The notes beneath the pieces are model-generated. The model saw nothing but the letters and a program-made list of their open reading frames with translations. It ran no database searches and was not told where the DNA came from. From Bdellovibrionales bacterium (GTDB lineage: Bacteria; Bdellovibrionota; Bdellovibrionia; Bdellovibrionales; JAMPXM01): a stretch of 8,627 bases of DNA. Location: the NCBI GenBank assembly GCA_005792225.1, contig SXSP01000153.1:1-8627 (forward strand), given 5' to 3'. This document shows, piece after piece, positions 5,854 to 8,627 of this stretch. Made by a program: the position numbers and the translations under genes. The first letter of the stretch is position 1; every line of letters begins with the position of its first letter.

Positions 5854-6671
5854 ATCCCAAAATTCTCGAATCGACTGCAAATGTACCCGAGCACCAAAAG
5901 CTCCTTCTGAAGATCAGTTCTTACTTTCAGAAGATCCCGGGGATTGTGAGCCTCTTCGTCAGCGGTAGCACAGCGACGGGTGGCATGGATGAATACAGCG
6001 ATTTAGATCTCGGCTTCTTGTGCCGCAATGAAGAAGTTCGCAACCAGATCTGGAACAATCGTTGGAACTGGGGCGTCGCTCCCTGGTTTCACAGATTTGA
6101 TGCCGACCATATCAAACCGAATTTCGTCATTTATTTTTTTGAGCCGAACATTCACGTGGACTTCAACTTTTACGTTGAGAGTGATCTTCCGCCTCCCGCG
6201 GGTGGACCTTTCGTGATTGCCTGGGATGAAACGGGAAAGATGGAATCTTGGGCAGAGAGCACAAACCAAGGTAAGCCTCGGGAGCCCGACTGGAGCAACG
6301 TCGTTCACGAAGACGAACAATTCTGGGCATGGATCCATTATTCCGCGAGCCATGCGGCCCGGGGCGAGTTCTACGACACGGTTCGATTCCTGAAGGACCT
6401 CAGATCAATCGTCGAGAACTGGGAGGCGCGACTCGCGGGCCGGCACGTCTTCGATTCACGGCGGGCGGAGGAGAGATATCCAAAAGACTTTCTCGCGGAA
6501 ATGGCTCGCACGTTCTGTACTCCATCAAGAGATGGAATCAAAAATGCGTTCGCCTCACTCATTCGTGTTCAACTGCGGCAGCGCTCGGAGATTGGCCGCA
6601 GACATTCTATCAATTGGAAGGTGAGTGACGAGGCGATCGCGAAAATTCGATCTTTCGCCGAAGAAATCTAG
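5850..6671 (+). CDS. Polymerase-beta-type nucleotidyltransferase, aminoglycoside adenylyltransferase-like
   Basis: 273 residues. The nucleotidyltransferase signature is clear: SGSTATGGMDEYSDLDLGF (38-56) gives G39-S40 for triphosphate contact and the metal pair Asp51/Asp53, and HVDFNFYV (102-109) supplies the third acidic residue, Asp104. The C-terminal half is helical with many aromatics (DEQFWAWIHYSASHAARGEFYDTVRFLKDLR), as in AadK/ANT(6)-like and related small-molecule nucleotidyltransferases. Such enzymes move AMP from ATP onto an antibiotic hydroxyl, but many chromosomal relatives have no known substrate, so resistance should not be assumed. Translation is coupled to the TetR gene through an ATGA overlap. 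Its TAG (6669-6671) directly abuts the stop of the convergent gene at 6672, leaving no room for a separate terminator. An antitoxin-like MNT role is unlikely at this length. Confidence 0.87.
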   Translation: MNPKILESTANVPEHQKLLLKISSYFQKIPGIVSLFVSGSTATGGMDEYSDLDLGFLCRNEEVRNQIWNNRWNWGVAPWFHRFDADHIKPNFVIYFFEPNIHVDFNFYVESDLPPPAGGPFVIAWDETGKMESWAESTNQGKPREPDWSNVVHEDEQFWAWIHYSASHAARGEFYDTVRFLKDLRSIVENWEARLAGRHVFDSRRAEERYPKDFLAEMARTFCTPSRDGIKNAFASLIRVQLRQRSEIGRRHSINWKVSDEAIAKIRSFAEEI

Positions 6672-7235
6672 TTAAGCTTCTCGCACGAATAACTCTGGAT
6701 AATGCATGATCAAACCTTGATCGTCGACCTGAAGACGCGCGCGGAAGTTCGCTGCGGGGTCCTCGAAAAGATAATGGTGTTCATCGAGTCGGGTATAGAT
6801 CTGAGAAACCTTGCGACACTGAAGCGTAGGGCCATGAATCAAGAGGGTTTGGAAACTTTTCTTTTCGCCGATGGCGAGATTGAGTCGACGGATCGCGAAT
6901 GTATTCGTCAGGGGCGTGGGCCAAAGATCGAGATCGGTGCACGCGTCGAACTCCGTCAGTCTTTCTTCACCTTTGTACCAGCCCCGATCGTAGCGGAGGT
7001 CGAGTTCTAGCGTTCGGTTTTCTTTTTGCGTTTGGATGCGCGCGGCTTCGACCTGAAAAGCGGAGTTCCAACAAAACTCGTAAACGAGACGGAGAGGGTT
7101 TTTATCTTCGTCCAGGCGCAGGAGTGAGCCTGTCGCTCGCTGCTCCTTAAGCCAAACGCATTCGAAGCCCTTCTCGGTCGGGTCGAGTGAACTCCAGGCT
7201 GCAGTTTGAGTCGAAAAAGAGCCGCTATGATTCAT
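6672..7235 (-). CDS. Putative glycolipid-binding domain protein (PA1994-like)
   Basis: 187 residues, the full usual length of the 'putative glycolipid-binding' family, whose prototype is Pseudomonas PA1994. The order of motifs agrees throughout: AAWSSLDPTEKGFE at the N-terminus, LRLVYEFCWNSAFQVEAA (strand pair), a WYKGEERLTEFDACTDLDLWPTPLTNTFAIRRL block (the family's most conserved part), then QIYTRLDEHHYLFED and VDDQGLIMHYPELF at the C-terminus. The family is a beta-sandwich; lipid or glycolipid binding was proposed from structure and has not been firmly shown. No signal peptide is visible, so it is predicted cytoplasmic. The ATG at 7235 is chosen because the domain starts there, GGTGGGG sits just before it, and the upstream gene stops 10 bases earlier. 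A longer in-frame extension would run through that gene. It is second in a two-gene operon. Confidence 0.85.
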   Translation of the reverse strand: MNHSGSFSTQTAAWSSLDPTEKGFECVWLKEQRATGSLLRLDEDKNPLRLVYEFCWNSAFQVEAARIQTQKENRTLELDLRYDRGWYKGEERLTEFDACTDLDLWPTPLTNTFAIRRLNLAIGEKKSFQTLLIHGPTLQCRKVSQIYTRLDEHHYLFEDPAANFRARLQVDDQGLIMHYPELFVREA

Positions 7236-7245
7236 ATCCCCACCG

Positions 7246-7683
7246 TCATCGCGACTGACGCGTTTTCTTTTTGGCCTTCTTCTTCGTACGGAGTTTCGAT
7301 TGCGGAATCTTTCCGATGCGTGGATCTTCTGCGCCGATGAGATCGCTGAGCCGCAGGGCTTCGGTTTCAAAGTCGGCACCGTCCTCCGGAAGATTCACCC
7401 AGCTCTTAAATCCGTCGCCGCTAAGATCAGAGAAAATGTCAATGTAACGAAGGCTCGGGAATTCTTGCTTGAGCTCCTTAAAATGCGGCCCCGACATGAC
7501 TAACCAAATTCCGTTGTCTTGAGGCGATTTCGGTCGATGCCGAAGCGTGCAGATGATCTTTCCGTCGATGTAGATCGAATGTGAGCCGAACATCGGCTTC
7601 ACTTCAATCCGATCCGCCGAGATTGAGTCTTCGATCGCCTCAAGAACGAAAATGTGGGCGATTTTGGATCTGTTCTTCACCAT
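7246..7683 (-). CDS. Small TfoX N-terminal / YjbR-like domain protein
   Basis: 145 residues from ATG at 7683, with AAAGGG about 8 bases upstream. A longer form from TTG at 7749 lacks such a site and adds no conserved sequence. The core reads VKPMFGSHSIYIDGKIICTLRHR (28-50), the 'mfGg.glyv.gk' strand unit of TfoX-N and related folds. DNGIWLVMSGPHFKELKQEFPSLRYI (56-81), ADFETEALRLSDLI (103-116) and a DPRIGKIP block (120-127) follow. The last block is shared by a group of uncharacterised short proteins, so function is unknown; a competence role as in Sxy/TfoX should not be assumed, as the TfoX C-terminal half is missing. The tail is strongly basic (SKLRTKKKAKKKTRQSR), which could touch nucleic acid. 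It is first in an operon with the glycolipid-binding-type gene, 10 bp downstream. Confidence 0.75.
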   Translation of the reverse strand: MVKNRSKIAHIFVLEAIEDSISADRIEVKPMFGSHSIYIDGKIICTLRHRPKSPQDNGIWLVMSGPHFKELKQEFPSLRYIDIFSDLSGDGFKSWVNLPEDGADFETEALRLSDLIGAEDPRIGKIPQSKLRTKKKAKKKTRQSR

Positions 7684-7875
7684 GTGACGACCCTTTGCTG
7701 CAGATGAGGGTTTAACAGCATTGTTTCTTAGTGAGATCCGGGGGATCAAGGGAGTTTGTCTCGCTTTGAGTCATCGAGTACGATCGAGTTTGCGCATCAA
7801 ATTTGTCACTCCAGGACCTTCGCGTCCGGCAGTAATCTTTAACTATCAATAGTGCGTTTGCGGGGAGGACTTTAA
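7684..7875. promoter_or_regulatory. Divergent intergenic region between the TfoX-N-like and GH114 genes
   Basis: 192 bp serving both genes. For the plus-strand gene there is a strong Shine-Dalgarno site, GGGGAGGA at 7862-7869, six bases before the ATG. A weak promoter candidate is TTGTCT (7756-7761), 17 bp, TACGAT (7779-7784). A short palindrome ACTATCAATAGT lies at 7842-7853. I see no gene, and no convincing promoter for the minus-strand pair. Confidence 0.4.
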
Positions 7876-8627
7876 ATGCGAGCATCAGTACTTAAGATCA
7901 AGACCTGGATTGTTTGTGCATCTGCGGTCGTGAGTGTTTACGGTTTGCGGGCGGAGGCTGCATCGTTAGCCCCGTCCTCGATGGCCGTTCGGGTTGGAAC
8001 CTCCAGTGGAAATGTGAGTACCCTGGCCGCTGAAAACGACGGCCGAATTTTGAACCTCTACACGAATCGAAGAGGCAATCTAACGGTCGATTTCAGCTTC
8101 TCGGTCTCAAGCTCTGTCGTTCCAGTCCAGCTTAAGAGTCGCTTCTTACAGAAGAGTGCTGCGAACACATTTACCTTTCAAGTTCTCAACAAGAGTGGAG
8201 CCTACGTGAACATCGGAACCACAACGGGTTCGGCAAACGTGTTTAAGTCGCTTGCCTTCGCCGTGCCGAGGGAGTCGGTTGTGAACGGCAAGGTCACAAT
8301 CCGCCTGATCTCTTCGCAAGTGTCCGACGACTGCCGCATGGTCTCTCTTTCACTTCTAGATCAGGCGCCGGCTCCCCAGCCGACACCACAACCAACACCA
8401 ACACCGGGCCCCGTCGTGACGCCAACACCGGCGCCAACTCCGGTTGCGACTCCGACACCGGCTCCGAGCGCGACGCCGCAGCCTCCCGCTGGAGCGGTCT
8501 CGTTCCCTCCGGGGATTTCGTGGTACTGGCAGCTTTCGGGTACGCTCAATACCAACCGAGATGCGAAAGTCTATAACGTCGATTTATTCGATACATCCGC
8601 GGCAACCATTGCCTCTCTTAAGCAGTC
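7876..8627 (+). CDS. Secreted GH114-type endo-alpha-1,4-polygalactosaminidase (3' end outside window)
   Basis: The frame runs open to the right edge: 250 codons are visible. A Sec signal peptide (MRASVLKIKTWIVCASAVVSVYG, cleavage probably near LRAEA-A, residues 24-29) directs export. Residues about 30-162 form a beta-rich domain (NLTVDFSFSV, NTFTFQVLNKSGAYVNIG) like the carbohydrate-binding-type sandwiches found before GH114 domains. A Thr-Pro linker spans 164-206. The catalytic domain begins at ISWYWQLSGTLNT (214-226) and KVYNVDLFDTSAATIASLKQ (231-250), the first strand and helix of the GH114 TIM barrel; Asp236 is in the conserved YxxDLFD. Known members cut alpha-1,4-linked galactosamine polymers, and the fold is shared with a domain of PelA in Pel exopolysaccharide systems. 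The active-site residues further on are not in the window. The start has GGGGAGGA six bases upstream. Confidence 0.83.
   Translation, partial: MRASVLKIKTWIVCASAVVSVYGLRAEAASLAPSSMAVRVGTSSGNVSTLAAENDGRILNLYTNRRGNLTVDFSFSVSSSVVPVQLKSRFLQKSAANTFTFQVLNKSGAYVNIGTTTGSANVFKSLAFAVPRESVVNGKVTIRLISSQVSDDCRMVSLSLLDQAPAPQPTPQPTPTPGPVVTPTPAPTPVATPTPAPSATPQPPAGAVSFPPGISWYWQLSGTLNTNRDAKVYNVDLFDTSAATIASLKQ
8365..8493 (+). repeat. Thr/Pro-rich linker-coding repeat
   Basis: Degenerate sequence coding residues 164-206 of the GH114 protein, almost all Pro, Thr, Ala, Gln and Val. The block TPTPAP occurs twice (residues 182-187 and 192-197), 30 bases apart, with differing codons, so it is an old or selected protein-level repeat and not a recent DNA duplication. 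It tethers the N-terminal domain to the catalytic domain. A Gly/Val open frame on the other strand here is its mirror and not a gene. Confidence 0.75.

Noticed and set aside
5850..6671. MNT-type antitoxin with a HEPN partner
   Set aside because: At 273 residues it is far longer than MNT proteins, and no HEPN gene is adjacent.
7842..7853. ACTATCAATAGT as a third site of the Rrf2 operator before the GH114 gene
   Set aside because: It shares ACTA...TAGT but has a 4-base instead of 3-base centre, and no outer-arm match. A 5-bp-arm palindrome is expected by chance in AT-rich spacer.
8361..8555. Minus-strand Gly/Val-rich frame of 64 codons
   Set aside because: It is the mirror of the Thr-Pro linker codons of the GH114 gene; it has no domain or ribosome site.
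1..8627. Mobile element, CRISPR array, tRNA or rRNA
   Set aside because: No transposase, integrase, regularly spaced direct repeats, or recognisable RNA-gene sequence was found on either strand.

Overview
The window looks like a stretch of chromosome from a Gram-negative bacterium of medium GC content. One gene carries a lipobox-type signal peptide, another a Sec-type signal peptide, and the gene ends are ordinary bacterial ones with Shine-Dalgarno sites and ATGA overlaps. A member of the Bdellovibrionota or a related delta-proteobacterial lineage fits the gene mix and the papain-like Asn-Cys family, but this is an impression, since no marker gene is present. I see no rRNA, tRNA, CRISPR array, IS element or integrase, and no gene-free stretch longer than 300 bases.

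Layout from left to right. (1) The 3' end of a beta-propeller-like protein (+) enters from the left edge and meets a convergent pair on the minus strand. (2) That pair is an Rrf2-family regulator followed by a QorB-like NAD(P)H:quinone oxidoreductase of the NmrA family. Each gene has its own copy of a 19-bp palindrome lying over its probable promoter, so this reads as an autoregulated redox or electrophile response module. (3) Divergent from it is a tightly coupled three-gene operon (+): a papain-fold-like Cys/His protein with a TTG start, a GNAT acetyltransferase, and an alpha/beta hydrolase lipoprotein, with both junctions being ATGA overlaps. A hairpin follows. (4) Next come a minus-strand classical SDR oxidoreductase and a divergent plus-strand operon of a TetR regulator and a polymerase-beta-type nucleotidyltransferase resembling aminoglycoside adenylyltransferases. 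The divergent spacer holds a 16-bp-period tandem operator: two perfect 12-bp palindromes, a third partial copy, and a nested 34-bp inverted repeat. (5) The nucleotidyltransferase ends stop-to-stop, with no gap, against a minus-strand pair: a TfoX-N-like small protein followed by a putative glycolipid-binding protein (PA1994 type). (6) The right edge holds the first 250 codons of a secreted protein with an N-terminal beta-rich domain, a Thr-Pro linker and the start of a GH114 (endo-alpha-1,4-polygalactosaminidase type) catalytic domain.

The window therefore holds two self-contained regulator/oxidoreductase modules with visible operators, plus several small operons of enzymes whose substrates cannot be told from sequence. 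The best-supported non-coding observations are the two operator systems. Product names rest on motifs read by eye, with no database search.
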